From the NCBI RefSeq assembly GCF_013393325.1, contig NZ_QJRC01000033.1:1-64000 (forward strand): a stretch of 64,000 bases of DNA. The letters are read 5' to 3'. A program made the position numbers and the translations under genes. Shown one piece after another: positions 29,467 through 45,560 of the stretch. Source of the DNA: Pseudomonas hunanensis (GTDB taxonomy: Bacteria; Pseudomonadota; Gammaproteobacteria; Pseudomonadales; Pseudomonadaceae). The stretch's first letter is position 1, and every line of letters begins with the position of its first letter. Under the pieces are notes generated by a model. It saw only the letters and a program-made list of their open reading frames with translations, was not told where the DNA came from and ran no database searches.

Positions 29467-29652
29467 GTAAAGGTCCTGTTACTCGATCAAGTTGGCCGGC
29501 AATTGTACCCAAGCACTGGCCGGGGCGCGATGTTGCTGTGTCGATCCTTCACTATAGGCGGCTTGTTGCTGATCGCCGGCGAAGATCTTTGCGCCCTGTT
29601 GCAGGCGCTCGGGCTACAATGGCGCCTTTGATCCAAATGACAGGTGTACGCA

Positions 29653-30528
29653 GTGACTGATGTGGCAGGGGCTTCGAAATCCACGGTGGGGACGCTGTAT
29701 GTGGTGGCAACCCCCATCGGCAATCTCGACGACATGAGCGCCCGGGCGCTGAAGGTGCTGGCGGATGTGGCCCTGATCGCCGCCGAAGACACCCGTCATT
29801 CGATCCGCCTGCTGCAACACTTTGGCATCGATACGCCGTTGGCGGCCTGCCATGAGCACAACGAGCGCGACGAGGGCGGGCGCTTCCTCACCAAGCTGCT
29901 CGCGGGTGAGCATGTGGCGCTGGTTTCCGATGCCGGCACGCCGCTGATTTCCGATCCGGGTTACCACCTGGTGCGCCAGGCGCGGGCCGCGGGCGTGAAC
30001 GTGGTGCCGGTGCCGGGCGCCTGTGCTTTGATCGCCGCGCTGTCGGCAGCCGGCTTGCCGTCGGACCGCTTCATCTTCGAAGGCTTCCTGCCGGCCAAGC
30101 AGGCCGGGCGTCGGGCACGCCTGGAGCAAGTAAAGGAAGAGCCGCGTACGCTGATTTTCTATGAGGCCCCGCACCGGATCCTGGAGTGCCTTGAGGACAT
30201 GGAAGCGGTATTTGGTGGCGACCGCCCGGCGTTGCTGGCGCGCGAATTGACTAAAACCTTCGAGACCCTGAAGGGTTTGCCGCTGGCGGAGCTACGTGCA
30301 TTCGTTGCTGGTGATAGCAACCAGCAGCGCGGTGAATGCGTGGTGCTGGTCGGCGGCTGGAGTGCGCCGGAGGGCGAGCAGGCCATCAGCGCCGAGGCGC
30401 AGCGTGTGCTCGACCTGCTGTTGGCCGAGTTGCCGCTGAAGCGGGCGGCGGCACTTGCCGCGGAAATTACCGGTGTGCGCAAGAACCTGTTGTATCAACT
30501 TGCCCTTGAAAAGCAGAAAGCCGAATAG
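29653..30528 (+). CDS. rsmI: 16S rRNA (cytidine1402-2'-O)-methyltransferase
   Basis: A 291-residue SAM-dependent methyltransferase of the tetrapyrrole-methylase fold that 2'-O-methylates C1402 in the ribosomal P site. [14 protein letters not shown] and [20 protein letters not shown] are family signatures. The GTG at 29653 was chosen because AGG lies eight bases upstream; GTG at 29644 would add three residues. It is divergent from lpoA and followed by rnpB. Confidence 0.93.
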   Translation: MTDVAGASKSTVGTLYVVATPIGNLDDMSARALKVLADVALIAAEDTRHSIRLLQHFGIDTPLAACHEHNERDEGGRFLTKLLAGEHVALVSDAGTPLISDPGYHLVRQARAAGVNVVPVPGACALIAALSAAGLPSDRFIFEGFLPAKQAGRRARLEQVKEEPRTLIFYEAPHRILECLEDMEAVFGGDRPALLARELTKTFETLKGLPLAELRAFVAGDSNQQRGECVVLVGGWSAPEGEQAISAEAQRVLDLLLAELPLKRAAALAAEITGVRKNLLYQLALEKQKAE

Positions 30529-30557
30529 TGGCACTTTGATATAAATACCGGTATTGC

Positions 30558-30586
30558 TTGTTCTTGTGCGCGCGTGCCGGTAACCT
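30558..30586 (+). promoter_or_regulatory. Candidate rnpB promoter
   Basis: TTGTTC and TAACCT lie 17 bp apart, predicting a start at about 30594, which agrees with the expected 5' end of the RNase P RNA. Both hexamers are weak matches. Confidence 0.4.
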
Positions 30587-30595
30587 TGGCGGCGG

Positions 30596-30970
30596 AGAGT
30601 CGATCGGACAGTCGCTGCCTGTTTTTGTTCCGCAACTTTGTTGTGTGGACAGCAGGGGGAGGAAAGTCCGGGCTCCATAGGGCAGAGTGCCAGGTAACGC
30701 CTGGGAGGCGCGAGCCTACGGAAAGTGCCACAGAAAATAACCGCCTAAGCACTTCGGTGCCGGTAAGGGTGAAAAGGTGCGGTAAGAGCGCACCGCACGT
30801 CTGGCAACAGTGCGTGGCTAGGTAAACCCCACTCGGAGCAAGACCAAATAGGGTTCCATCAGGCGTGGCCCGCGTCGGAACCGGGTAGGTTGCTAGAGGC
30901 GTCCAGTGATGGCCGTCGTAGAGGAATGACTGTCCTCGACAAAACCCGGCTTACAGATCGACTCTCCACC
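30596..30970 (+). ncRNA. rnpB: RNase P RNA (class A)
   Basis: The catalytic RNA of RNase P, which matures tRNA 5' ends. The terminal helix P1 is formed by AGAGTCGAT (30596-30604) and ATCGACTCT (30957-30965). Conserved elements are in order: GAGGAAAGTCCGGGCTC (P4 5' side), ACAGAAAA, GGTAAGGGTGAAAAGG, TAAACCCC and the 3' P4 strand near GAGGAATGACTG. The length of about 370 nt is typical. The exact ends are estimated from P1. No T-rich terminator follows directly; 30971-31172 holds a TTCGGTA/TACCGAA hairpin (30988-31019) followed by A rather than T, and no gene. Confidence 0.95.
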
Positions 30971-31172
30971 TTTCCTTCCCTGCGTGATTCGGTAGCAGAT
31001 CCTCTCTGGTAATACCGAAAAAATCTTACTCTTGATAAATCACTTTAACTTTGAACTCCATTCGCTTGGGTGGGTTTGATTTTTCACGTGTTTTTTTCTC
31101 TTCGGCAGTCCTTCCACATTCCCTTATCGCGCTAAATCTCGGTCCTGTAAGGCTTTTCCTTATGAACGCGCC

Positions 31173-31202
31173 TTGACGGTGCTGCGGACGGATTCCTATA
31201 GT
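31173..31202 (+). promoter_or_regulatory. mra promoter of the dcw cluster
   Basis: TTGACG and TATAGT are separated by 18 bp, predicting a start near 31209, immediately before the MraZ boxes. This is the main candidate promoter for mraZ and the genes after it. Confidence 0.75.
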
Positions 31203-31210
31203 GTGCGCAA

Positions 31211-31235
31211 GTGGCAGAAAGTGGGATGAAGTGGG
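31211..31235 (+). promoter_or_regulatory. MraZ-binding repeats
   Basis: GTGGC (31211), GTGGG (31221) and GTGGG (31231) recur with exact 10-bp spacing just after the promoter. MraZ binds tandem TGGG repeats with this period in its own promoter region, so autoregulation is expected. Confidence 0.8.
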
Positions 31236-31277
31236 TTTTCTGGCACAAAAAAGCTAACATTGTGGGGAATCGCAGCC

Positions 31278-31733
31278 GTGTTCCGCGGAGCCAACGCCGT
31301 CAGCCTCGATGCCAAGGGCCGTCTCGCCATGCCGAGCCGGTACCGTGACGAGCTCGATTCGCGTTGCAATGGTCAGCTGATCGTGACCATCGACGCTGTA
31401 GACCCCTGCTTGTGTGTTTATCCCCTCGATGAGTGGGAACAGATAGAAGCCAAGTTGCGTGCCTTGCCATCGTTGCGTGAGGAAAACCGCCGCCTGCAGC
31501 GCTTGCTGATTGGTAATGCGGTTGACCTGGAGCTCGATGGCAGTGGTCGTTTCCTGGTGCCGCCCCGCCTGCGTGAGTACGCCAAGCTCGACAAGAAGGC
31601 GATGCTGGTGGGGCAACTGAACAAATTCCAGCTGTGGGATGAAGATGCCTGGAACGCGGTTTCGGCAGCCGACCTTGCAGCTATTCAACAACCGGGCGCC
31701 ATGCCCGACGAATTGCGTGACCTGATCCTGTGA
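31278..31733 (+). CDS. mraZ: Transcriptional regulator MraZ
   Basis: A 151-residue AbrB-like regulator built of two SpoVT repeats. MraZ forms ring oligomers and represses its own promoter and other targets. The GTG at 31278 gives the standard N-terminus [24 protein letters not shown] is the second-repeat signature. The stop overlaps rsmH as GTGA. Confidence 0.95.
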   Translation: MFRGANAVSLDAKGRLAMPSRYRDELDSRCNGQLIVTIDAVDPCLCVYPLDEWEQIEAKLRALPSLREENRRLQRLLIGNAVDLELDGSGRFLVPPRLREYAKLDKKAMLVGQLNKFQLWDEDAWNAVSAADLAAIQQPGAMPDELRDLIL

Positions 31734-32673
31734 CCATAGATAGCGGCTTCAACCACATTACCGTCCTGCTCGACGAAGCTGTCGAGGCATTGGCCCTGCG
31801 CGCCGACGGTTGCTATCTGGACGGCACCTTTGGCCGTGGCGGACACAGCCGGCTGATACTCAGCAAGCTCGGGCCGCAAGGGCGGCTGCTGGGCTTCGAC
31901 AAAGATCCACAGGCGATTGCCACGGGGCAAGCGCTGGCGGCCGAAGACGGCCGCTTTGTCATTGTGCAGCGCAGCTTTGCCGAGCTGGGCGCTGAGGTGG
32001 CCGAGCGCGGCCTGCACGGGAAGGTCAGTGGTGTGCTGCTGGACCTGGGCGTGTCTTCGCCGCAGCTGGATGACCCCGAGCGTGGCTTCAGCTTCCTCAA
32101 TGATGGCCCGCTGGACATGCGTATGAACCCGGGCCAGGGCATCAGTGCCGCGGAGTTCATCGCCACTGCGCCAGTAGAAGAAATCGCCCGCGTCTTCAAG
32201 GAGTACGGCGAGGAGCGTTTCGCTGGGCGTATGGCGCGGGCCGTGGTCGAACGCCGCGAAAAGCAGCCGTTCACCCGTACCGCCGACCTGGCAGAAGTGC
32301 TCAAGGTGGCCAACCCGGCTTGGGAAAAAGGTAAAAACCCGGCTACCCGTGCCTTCCAGGGGCTTCGCATTCACGTCAACAACGAGCTGGGCGACCTTGA
32401 GGCTGGCCTTGAAGCCGCACTCGATGCGCTCGAAGTCGGGGGCCGTCTGGCGGTCATCAGTTTCCACTCGTTGGAAGACCGTATCGTCAAGCTGTTCATG
32501 CGCAAGCTGGTGAAAGGCGAGGCCGACAACCTGCCGCGCAACCTGCCGGTGCAGCACAAGGTCTTCGAGCCAAAAATCAAACTCATCGGCAAGGCCCAGT
32601 TCGCCTCCGAAGCCGAGCTCAAGGCCAACCCGCGGTCGCGTAGCGCCGTGATGCGTGTGGCGGAGAAACTGCG

Positions 32674-32677
<4 letters not shown>
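31730..32677 (+). CDS. rsmH: 16S rRNA (cytosine1402-N4)-methyltransferase
   Basis: A 315-residue methyltransferase (MraW) that adds the N4-methyl group to C1402 of 16S rRNA, the same nucleotide that RsmI modifies. The SAM site is seen in [12 protein letters not shown], and [19 protein letters not shown] and [13 protein letters not shown] are family blocks. The GTG start overlaps the mraZ stop, and ftsL overlaps its end in the same way. Confidence 0.96.
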
Positions 32678-36194
<3,517 letters not shown>

Positions 36195-36202
<8 letters not shown>

Positions 36203-37562
36203 GCCACTATCACTCAGCCAGCTGACTACAGCACTGAGTGGTCGACAAATCGGTGCCGACGCCATGTTTACCGGTGTCAGCATCGACAGCCGCAGTGTCG
36301 GCGCCGGGCAACTGTTCGTCGCCCTGGCCGGTCCGCGTTTCGATGGTCACGACTACCTGGCCGATGTAAAAGCCAAAGGCGCGGTCGCAGCCTTGGTAGA
36401 GCGTGAAGTCGCCGATGTAGACCTGCCACAGCTGTTGGTGGCCGATTGCCGCCTGGCCCTTGGCCAACTCGGTGCATTGAACCGCGCCGCATTCGACAAA
36501 CCGGTGGTGGCCATTACCGGCTCCAGCGGCAAGACCACGGTCAAGGAAATGCTCGCCAGCATCCTGCGTACCCGTGGCCTGGTGCACGCTACCCGTGGCA
36601 ACTTGAACAACGACCTCGGTGCGCCGCTGACACTGCTGGAGATCGCCCCGGAGCACAGCGCCGCAGTGATCGAGCTGGGCGCCTCGCGCATTGGTGAGAT
36701 CCGCTACACCGTGGGCCTGACCCAGCCGCAGGTGGTCATCATCAACAACGCCGGTACCGCCCACGTTGGCGAGTTCGGCGGCCCGGAGAAGATTGTCGAA
36801 GCCAAGGGCGAGATTCTCGAAGGCCTGGGCGAGGGCGGCATTGCCATCCTCAACCTGGACGACAAGGCCTTCGCCATCTGGAGTGCGCGTGCCGGCTCGC
36901 ACAAGGTCGTCAGTTTCGCGCGCAGCAACCCGAAGGCCGATTTCCACGCCACGGACATCGGTCGCGATGCACGTGGCTGCCCGTCGTTCAAGCTGCATGG
37001 CGCGGGTGAAACGGTAGACGTGCAACTCAATGTGCTGGGCGAGCACAACGTCAGCAATGCCCTGGCCGCTGCCGCCGCTGCGCATGCCGTTGGTCTGAGC
37101 CTGAACGGTATTGCTGCCGGCCTGGCTGCAGTGCAGCCGGTCAAGGGCCGTACCGTGGCACAGATTGCGCCGAACGGGGTACGGGTGATCGACGACAGTT
37201 ACAACGCAAATCCCTCCTCCATGTGCGCGGCCATTGATATACTCGCCGGCTTTTCCGGACGCACCGTCCTGGTGCTTGGGGATATCGGCGAATTGGGGCA
37301 ATGGGCGGAAGAAGGCCATCGTCAGGTGGGTGACTACGCGCGTGGCAAGGTCGATGCCCTGTACGCAGTGGGTTCCAACATGACACACGCGGTCAAGGCG
37401 TTCGGCGCCAATGGCCGCCATTTCGCTACTCAAGCTGAGCTGATCGACGCAGTTAGCGCCGAACACGCCAGCGACACCACTATTTTGATCAAGGGCTCGC
37501 GCAGCGCTGCGATGGAAAACGTCGTGGCGGCATTGTGCGGTGCCAGCGGGGAGAAACATTAA
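36195..37562 (+). CDS. murF: UDP-MurNAc-tripeptide-D-Ala-D-Ala ligase MurF
   Basis: A 455-residue Mur ligase that attaches the D-Ala-D-Ala dipeptide, the last cytoplasmic step of the peptide stem. ATP loop [13 protein letters not shown], then [13 protein letters not shown]. The ATG at 36195 was chosen for GGGAGG seven bases upstream. It overlaps murE, and mraY follows in TAATG. Confidence 0.96.
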
Positions 37563-38644
37563 TGCTGCTGCTGTTGGCCGAGTATCTGCAACAGTTCCAC
37601 AAAGGCTTCGCGGTCTTCCAGTACCTGTCCCTGCGCGGGATTCTTGGTGTACTGACCGCGTTGTCCCTGGCGCTGTGGCTGGGGCCGTGGATGATCCGTA
37701 CCCTGCAAATTCGCCAGATCGGCCAGGCCGTGCGTAACGACGGTCCGCAATCGCACCTGTCCAAGTCCGGCACCCCGACCATGGGTGGCGCGCTGATCCT
37801 GTCGGCCATCGCCGTCAGCACCCTGCTGTGGGCGGACCTGAGCAACCGTTACGTCTGGGTTGTGCTGATCGTCACCCTGGCGTTCGGTGCCATCGGCTGG
37901 GTCGATGACTACCGCAAGGTGATCGAAAAGAACTCGCGTGGCCTGCCGAGCCGCTGGAAGTATTTCTGGCAGTCGGTGTTCGGCCTGGCGGCGGCAGTGT
38001 TCCTGTACAAGACCGCGCCAACCAGCGTGGAGACCACCCTGATCCTGCCGTTCATCAAGGATGTCACCATTCCGCTGGGCGTCGGCTTCGTGGTGCTGAC
38101 TTACTTCGTCATCGTCGGCTCGAGCAACGCGGTCAACCTCACCGATGGCCTCGACGGCCTGGCAATCATGCCGACAGTGATGGTCGGCGGTGCGCTGGGC
38201 ATCTTCTGCTACCTGTCAGGTAACGTGAAGTTCGCCGAATACCTGCTGATCCCCTATGTGCCGGGCTCGGGCGAGCTGATTGTGTTTTGCGGCGCGCTGA
38301 TCGGTGCCGGCCTGGGCTTCCTGTGGTTCAACACCTACCCGGCACAAGTGTTCATGGGCGACGTCGGCGCGCTTGCGCTGGGCGCTGCGCTGGGCACCAT
38401 CGCCGTGATCGTGCGCCAGGAAATCGTGCTGTTCATCATGGGGGGCATCTTCGTTGTCGAAACCCTGTCGGTGGTGATCCAGGTCGCCTCCTTCAAGCTG
38501 ACCGGCAAGCGCGTGTTCCGCATGGCGCCGATCCACCACCACTTTGAACTCAAGGGCTGGCCAGAGCCACGGGTGATCGTCCGCTTCTGGATCATCACCG
38601 TGATCCTGGTGCTGATCGGCCTTGCAACCCTGAAACTGAGGTAG
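37562..38644 (+). CDS. mraY: Phospho-MurNAc-pentapeptide transferase MraY
   Basis: A 360-residue, ten-helix membrane enzyme that moves phospho-MurNAc-pentapeptide to undecaprenyl phosphate, making lipid I. Signature segments: [13 protein letters not shown], the aspartates in [18 protein letters not shown], and the HHH of PIHHHFE. Length equals that of E. coli MraY. murD begins directly after the stop. Confidence 0.97.
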   Translation: MLLLLAEYLQQFHKGFAVFQYLSLRGILGVLTALSLALWLGPWMIRTLQIRQIGQAVRNDGPQSHLSKSGTPTMGGALILSAIAVSTLLWADLSNRYVWVVLIVTLAFGAIGWVDDYRKVIEKNSRGLPSRWKYFWQSVFGLAAAVFLYKTAPTSVETTLILPFIKDVTIPLGVGFVVLTYFVIVGSSNAVNLTDGLDGLAIMPTVMVGGALGIFCYLSGNVKFAEYLLIPYVPGSGELIVFCGALIGAGLGFLWFNTYPAQVFMGDVGALALGAALGTIAVIVRQEIVLFIMGGIFVVETLSVVIQVASFKLTGKRVFRMAPIHHHFELKGWPEPRVIVRFWIITVILVLIGLATLKLR

Positions 38645-39997
38645 ATGAGCGTGTCTTTGATCGCTTCCGACCAATTCCGCATCGTTGTCGGCCTCGGCAA
38701 GAGCGGCATGTCCCTGGTTCGCTTCCTGGCGAACCGGGGCATTGCCTTTGCGGTCGCCGACACCCGCGAGCAACCGCCGGAACTGGACACCCTGCGCCGT
38801 GATTACCCGCAGGTGGAAGTGCGCTGTGGTGAGTTGGACGTGGACTTCCTGTGCCGCGCCAACGAGCTGTACGTGAGCCCTGGCCTGGCCTTGGCCACGC
38901 CGGCCCTGCAGCAGGCGGCCGCGCGCGGCGTGAAGCTGTCCGGCGATATCGAGTTGTTCGCCCGCCATGCCACCGCGCCGATCATTGCCATCAGCGGTTC
39001 CAACGCCAAGAGCACCGTCACTACCCTGGTCGGCGAAATGGCCGCCAAGGCCGGCAAGCGCGTGGCCGTGGGCGGCAACCTCGGTACTCCGGCGCTGGAC
39101 CTGCTGGCCGATGATGTCGAGCTGTACGTGCTGGAGCTGTCCAGCTTCCAGCTGGAAACCACTGACCAGCTCAACGCTGAAGTGGCTACGGTGCTGAACA
39201 TCAGCGAAGACCACATGGATCGCTACAGCGGCCTGCCTGCCTACCACTTGGCCAAGCACCGGATCTTCCGGGGCGCCAAGCAGGTGGTGGTCAACCGTCA
39301 GGACGCCCTGAGCCGGCCGCTGCCGGTGGAAGGCCGCCCATGCTGGACCTTCGGCCTCAACCAGCCGGACTTCAAGGCCTTTGGCCTGCGTGAAGTGGAT
39401 GGCGAAAAATACCTGGCGTTCGAGTTCCAGGCGCTGATGCCGGCGCGCGAGCTGAAGGTTCGCGGCGCTCACAACCAGAGCAACGCCCTGGCGGCCCTGG
39501 CCTTGGGGCATGCCGCCGGCCTGCCGTTCGAGCCCATGCTCGAAGCCCTGCGTGAGTTCGGTGGCCTGGCCCACCGTTGCCAGTGGGTACGCGAGCGTAA
39601 CGGGGTGAACTGGTACGACGATTCCAAGGCCACCAACGTGGGTGCTGCCCTGGCCGCCATCGAAGGCCTGGGGGCCGATATCGAAGGCAAGCTGGTGCTG
39701 ATTGCCGGTGGCGATGGCAAGGGCGCTGAATTCACCGCACTGCGCGAGCCGGTCAAGCGTTTCTGCCGCGCCGTGGTGTTGCTGGGGCGTGATGCCGAGC
39801 GTCTGGCCGACGCCTTGGGCGATGACGTGCCGCTGGTACGGGTCAAGAGCCTCGACGACGCCGTGCAGCAGTGTGCCCAGCTGGCCCAGGCCGGTGATGC
39901 CGTGCTGCTGTCGCCGGCGTGCGCCAGCCTCGACATGTTCAAGAACTTCGAAGAACGCGGGCGCCTGTTCGCCCAGGCAGCGGGAGGCCTTGCATGA
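38645..39997 (+). CDS. murD: UDP-MurNAc-L-Ala-D-Glu ligase MurD
   Basis: A 450-residue Mur ligase that adds D-glutamate. The N-terminal Rossmann-like part starts IVVGLGKSGMS, and the ATP loop is SGSNAKSTV with Ala in place of the usual Gly before KST. LELSSFQLE and NISEDHMDRY are family motifs. ATG abuts the mraY stop, and the stop overlaps ftsW (ATGA). Confidence 0.96.
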   Translation: MSVSLIASDQFRIVVGLGKSGMSLVRFLANRGIAFAVADTREQPPELDTLRRDYPQVEVRCGELDVDFLCRANELYVSPGLALATPALQQAAARGVKLSGDIELFARHATAPIIAISGSNAKSTVTTLVGEMAAKAGKRVAVGGNLGTPALDLLADDVELYVLELSSFQLETTDQLNAEVATVLNISEDHMDRYSGLPAYHLAKHRIFRGAKQVVVNRQDALSRPLPVEGRPCWTFGLNQPDFKAFGLREVDGEKYLAFEFQALMPARELKVRGAHNQSNALAALALGHAAGLPFEPMLEALREFGGLAHRCQWVRERNGVNWYDDSKATNVGAALAAIEGLGADIEGKLVLIAGGDGKGAEFTALREPVKRFCRAVVLLGRDAERLADALGDDVPLVRVKSLDDAVQQCAQLAQAGDAVLLSPACASLDMFKNFEERGRLFAQAAGGLA

Positions 39998-41208
39998 TCT
40001 TTGGCATCCTCAAGCCTTACCCGTCGCCGCTGATCAGCGGCCGTGGCATCGACCTGGACTTCCCGATGCTTGCCGGTTGCCTGGCCTTGCTGGGCCTTGG
40101 CCTGGTGATGATCACCTCGGCGTCCTCGGAAGTGGCTGCGGTGCAGTCGGGCAACCCGCTTTACCACATGTTCCGCCACCTGGTTTACGTATCCCTTGGC
40201 CTGGTTGCCTGTGGTGCGACCATGCTGGTGCCGATCGCCACCTGGCAGCGCATGGGCTTCATGATGCTGCTGGGCGCCTTCGGCCTGCTGGTGCTGGTGC
40301 TGGTGCCAGGCATCGGTCGTGAAGTGAACGGCTCCATGCGCTGGATCGGTTTCAGCTTCTTCAACGTGCAGCCTTCGGAAATTGCCAAGGTGTTCGTGGT
40401 CATCTACCTGGCCGGCTACCTGGTGCGCCGTCAGACCGAGGTGCGCGAAACCTGGATGGGCTTCTTCAAACCGTTCATCGTGCTGCTGCCCATGGCTGCA
40501 CTGCTGCTGATGGAGCCGGACTTCGGTGCCACCGTGGTGATGATGGGCGCGGCGGCGGCGATGCTGTTCCTTGGCGGGGTGGGGCTGTTCCGCTTCAGCC
40601 TGATGGTGGTGCTGGCGGTGCTGGCGGTGTTCGTGCTGGTACAGGCGCAGCCGTACCGGATGGCGCGCCTTATCACGTTCACCGACCCGTGGTCCGACCA
40701 GTTCGGCTCGGGTTACCAGCTGACCCAGGCGCTGATTGCCTTCGGCCGTGGCGAGTGGCTGGGTGTTGGCCTGGGCAACAGTGTGCAGAAGCAGTTCTAC
40801 CTGCCTGAAGCGCACACCGACTTCGTGTTCTCGGTATTGGCCGAAGAGTTGGGCGTGGTCGGCTCGCTGGTGACCATCGCCTTGTTCGTGTTCGTCACCG
40901 TGCGTGCCCTGTACATCGGCCTGTGGGCCGAGAAGGCCAAGCAGTTCTTTGCCGCCTATATGGCGTTCGGCCTGGCCTTCCTGTGGATCGGCCAGTTCCT
41001 GATCAACATTGGCGTGAACGTCGGCCTGCTGCCGACCAAGGGCCTGACCTTGCCATTCCTCAGTTACGGGGGCAGCTCGCTGGTGATCTGCTGTGCCTGC
41101 GTGGGCCTGTTGCTGCGCATCGAGTGGGAAAGCCGCACGCACCTGGGCAGCGAGGAACACGAATTCAGTGAAAGCGATTTTGCCGAGGAGACCAGTCATG
41201 GCCGCTGA
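39994..41208 (+). CDS. ftsW: Septal peptidoglycan glycosyltransferase FtsW
   Basis: A 404-residue SEDS-family polymerase that links lipid II into glycan strands at the septum together with FtsI. About ten hydrophobic helices are visible; conserved blocks are NGSMRWIGF, FNVQPSEIAK and LPFLSYGGSS. The ATG at 39994 sits in ATGA with murD. murG starts 11 bases before its stop. Confidence 0.96.
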   Translation: MIFGILKPYPSPLISGRGIDLDFPMLAGCLALLGLGLVMITSASSEVAAVQSGNPLYHMFRHLVYVSLGLVACGATMLVPIATWQRMGFMMLLGAFGLLVLVLVPGIGREVNGSMRWIGFSFFNVQPSEIAKVFVVIYLAGYLVRRQTEVRETWMGFFKPFIVLLPMAALLLMEPDFGATVVMMGAAAAMLFLGGVGLFRFSLMVVLAVLAVFVLVQAQPYRMARLITFTDPWSDQFGSGYQLTQALIAFGRGEWLGVGLGNSVQKQFYLPEAHTDFVFSVLAEELGVVGSLVTIALFVFVTVRALYIGLWAEKAKQFFAAYMAFGLAFLWIGQFLINIGVNVGLLPTKGLTLPFLSYGGSSLVICCACVGLLLRIEWESRTHLGSEEHEFSESDFAEETSHGR

Positions 41209-42269
41209 CGGCAAGAATGTATTGATCATGGCAGGCGGCACCGGGGGCCATGTGTTCCCGGCCCTGGCCTGCGCCCGAGAGTTCCAGGCACGCGGTTACA
41301 GCGTGCACTGGCTGGGCACCCCGCGCGGCATCGAGAACGAGCTGGTGCCACAGGCAGGCTTGCCATTGCACCTGATCCAGGTCAGCGGCTTGCGCGGCAA
41401 GGGCAAGCTGTCGTTGCTCAAGGCGCCGTTCACCCTGATCAAGGCCGTGCTGCAGGCGCGGCGGATCATTCGTCAGCTCAAGCCGGTATGCGTACTGGGC
41501 TTTGGCGGTTACGTGACCGGCCCTGGTGGCGTTGCTGCGCGGCTGTGCGGCGTGCCGCTGGTGATTCACGAGCAGAATGCCCGGGCCGGTACCGCCAATC
41601 GCCTGCTGGTGCCACTTTCGGCGCGGGTCTGCGAAGCTTTCCCGAACACCTTCGAGGCTAGCGACAAACGTCGCACCACCGGCAACCCGGTGCGCCCGGA
41701 GCTGTTCATGGACGCGCAACGCGCGCCCCTGGCCGAGCGCCGTGCACGCCTGTTGGTGCTCGGTGGCAGCCTGGGTGCGGAACCATTGAACAAATTGTTG
41801 CCTAAGGCCCTGTCCGAGGTGCCCGCTGGGCTGCGGCCAGAGGTGTTCCACCAGGCCGGCAAGCAACACGCGCCGATCACTGCCGAGCGTTATCACGAGG
41901 CGGGCGTCGCAGCTCAGGTAGAGCCCTTCATCAAAGACATGGCCCAAGCCTATGGCTGGGCCGACATGGTGGTGTGCCGGGCCGGTGCCCTGACCGTCAG
42001 CGAGCTGGCGGCAGCAGGCCTGCCTTCGATGCTGGTGCCTTTGCCCCACGCAATCGACGACCACCAGACCCACAACGCCCAATATCTGGCCCGCGAAGGC
42101 GCTGCCTTCCTGATGCCACAAGCGACAACTGGCGCAGCGCAGCTCGCTGAACGCCTGAACGAGGTGCTGATGCAACCCGAGAAACTCAACGTCATGGCAG
42201 GCACCGCACGGCGCCTGGCCAAACCTGCCGCAACCAGCACCGTGGTCGATATCTGCCTGGAGGTGGCCC

Positions 42270-42277
<8 letters not shown>
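41198..42277 (+). CDS. murG: MurG (lipid II-forming GlcNAc transferase)
   Basis: A 359-residue GT-B glycosyltransferase that adds GlcNAc to lipid I on the inner face of the membrane. The glycine loop [14 protein letters not shown] (11-24) and [14 protein letters not shown] are visible; the UDP-GlcNAc site includes [17 protein letters not shown]. Start ATG at 41198 after GAGGAG, within the end of ftsW. The end overlaps murC by eight bases. Confidence 0.97.
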
Positions 42278-44671
<2,394 letters not shown>

Positions 44672-44676
44672 CAACC

Positions 44677-45546
44677 ATGCAAGGCGCGATGATACGTCAG
44701 CAGCAACCCGTTACCGGCCGTAGCAAGCCGGTGCCGCGTGGTGCCAGCCGGCTGGTGGCCGACGAGCCCGTATCGGCGCGCCTGCCACGGCCAAGCCTGG
44801 GCGGCCTCAAGCGCCTGCTGTGGCCGGTGCTGCTGGTGGCGGCCGGTTTTGGTGCCTACGAGGGCGCCATTCGGCTGATGCCGTACGCCGACCGGCCCAT
44901 CACCAAGATCGACGTGCAGGGTGACCTCAGCTACATCAGCCAGCAGTCGGTGCAGCAGCGTATCGCGCCCTACGTGGCGGCAAGCTTCTTCAGTGTCGAC
45001 CTGCCGGCGATGCGTGCCGAGCTTGAGCAGATGCCCTGGATCGCCCATGCCGAAGTGCGCCGGGTGTGGCCCGACGAGGTGGTGATCCGCCTGGAAGAGC
45101 AACTGCCGGTAGCCCGCTGGGGTGATGAAGCTTTGCTCAACAACCAGGGCCAGGCCTTTACCCCGCGCGAGCTGGCCAACTACGAACACCTGCCGCAGTT
45201 GGCCGGGCCGCAGCGTGCGCAGCAACAAGTCATGCAGCAGTATCAGGTATTGAGCCAGATGCTGCGCCCCCTGGGCTTTTCCATCGCTCGCCTGGAGCTG
45301 CGCGAGCGAGGCAGCTGGTTCCTGACCACCGGTGCGAGCAGTGCCGGGCCGGGCATCGAGCTGCTGCTGGGGCGCGACCATCTGGTGGAGAAGATGCGCC
45401 GTTTCATTGCCATTTACGACAAGACACTCAAAGACCAGATCACCACTATCGCCCGCATTGATCTGCGTTATTCCAACGGACTTGCCGTTGGTTGGCGGGA
45501 ACCGATTGCACCGACGACGGCCCAACCCGCCGTTGCGAAGAATTAG
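44677..45546 (+). CDS. ftsQ: Cell division protein FtsQ
   Basis: A 289-residue bitopic protein: a basic cytoplasmic tail (1-40), a transmembrane helix (about 45-65), a POTRA domain beginning [14 protein letters not shown], and a beta domain that binds FtsB. It is part of the FtsQLB activator. Position between ddlB and ftsA is classical. Confidence 0.95.
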   Translation: MQGAMIRQQQPVTGRSKPVPRGASRLVADEPVSARLPRPSLGGLKRLLWPVLLVAAGFGAYEGAIRLMPYADRPITKIDVQGDLSYISQQSVQQRIAPYVAASFFSVDLPAMRAELEQMPWIAHAEVRRVWPDEVVIRLEEQLPVARWGDEALLNNQGQAFTPRELANYEHLPQLAGPQRAQQQVMQQYQVLSQMLRPLGFSIARLELRERGSWFLTTGASSAGPGIELLLGRDHLVEKMRRFIAIYDKTLKDQITTIARIDLRYSNGLAVGWREPIAPTTAQPAVAKN

Positions 45547-45560
45547 AGAGAGGCAGGACC

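Noticed and set aside
30988..31019. TTCGGTA/TACCGAA hairpin considered as rnpB terminator
   Set aside because: The stem is followed by A residues rather than T on the plus strand, so it does not fit a Rho-independent terminator.
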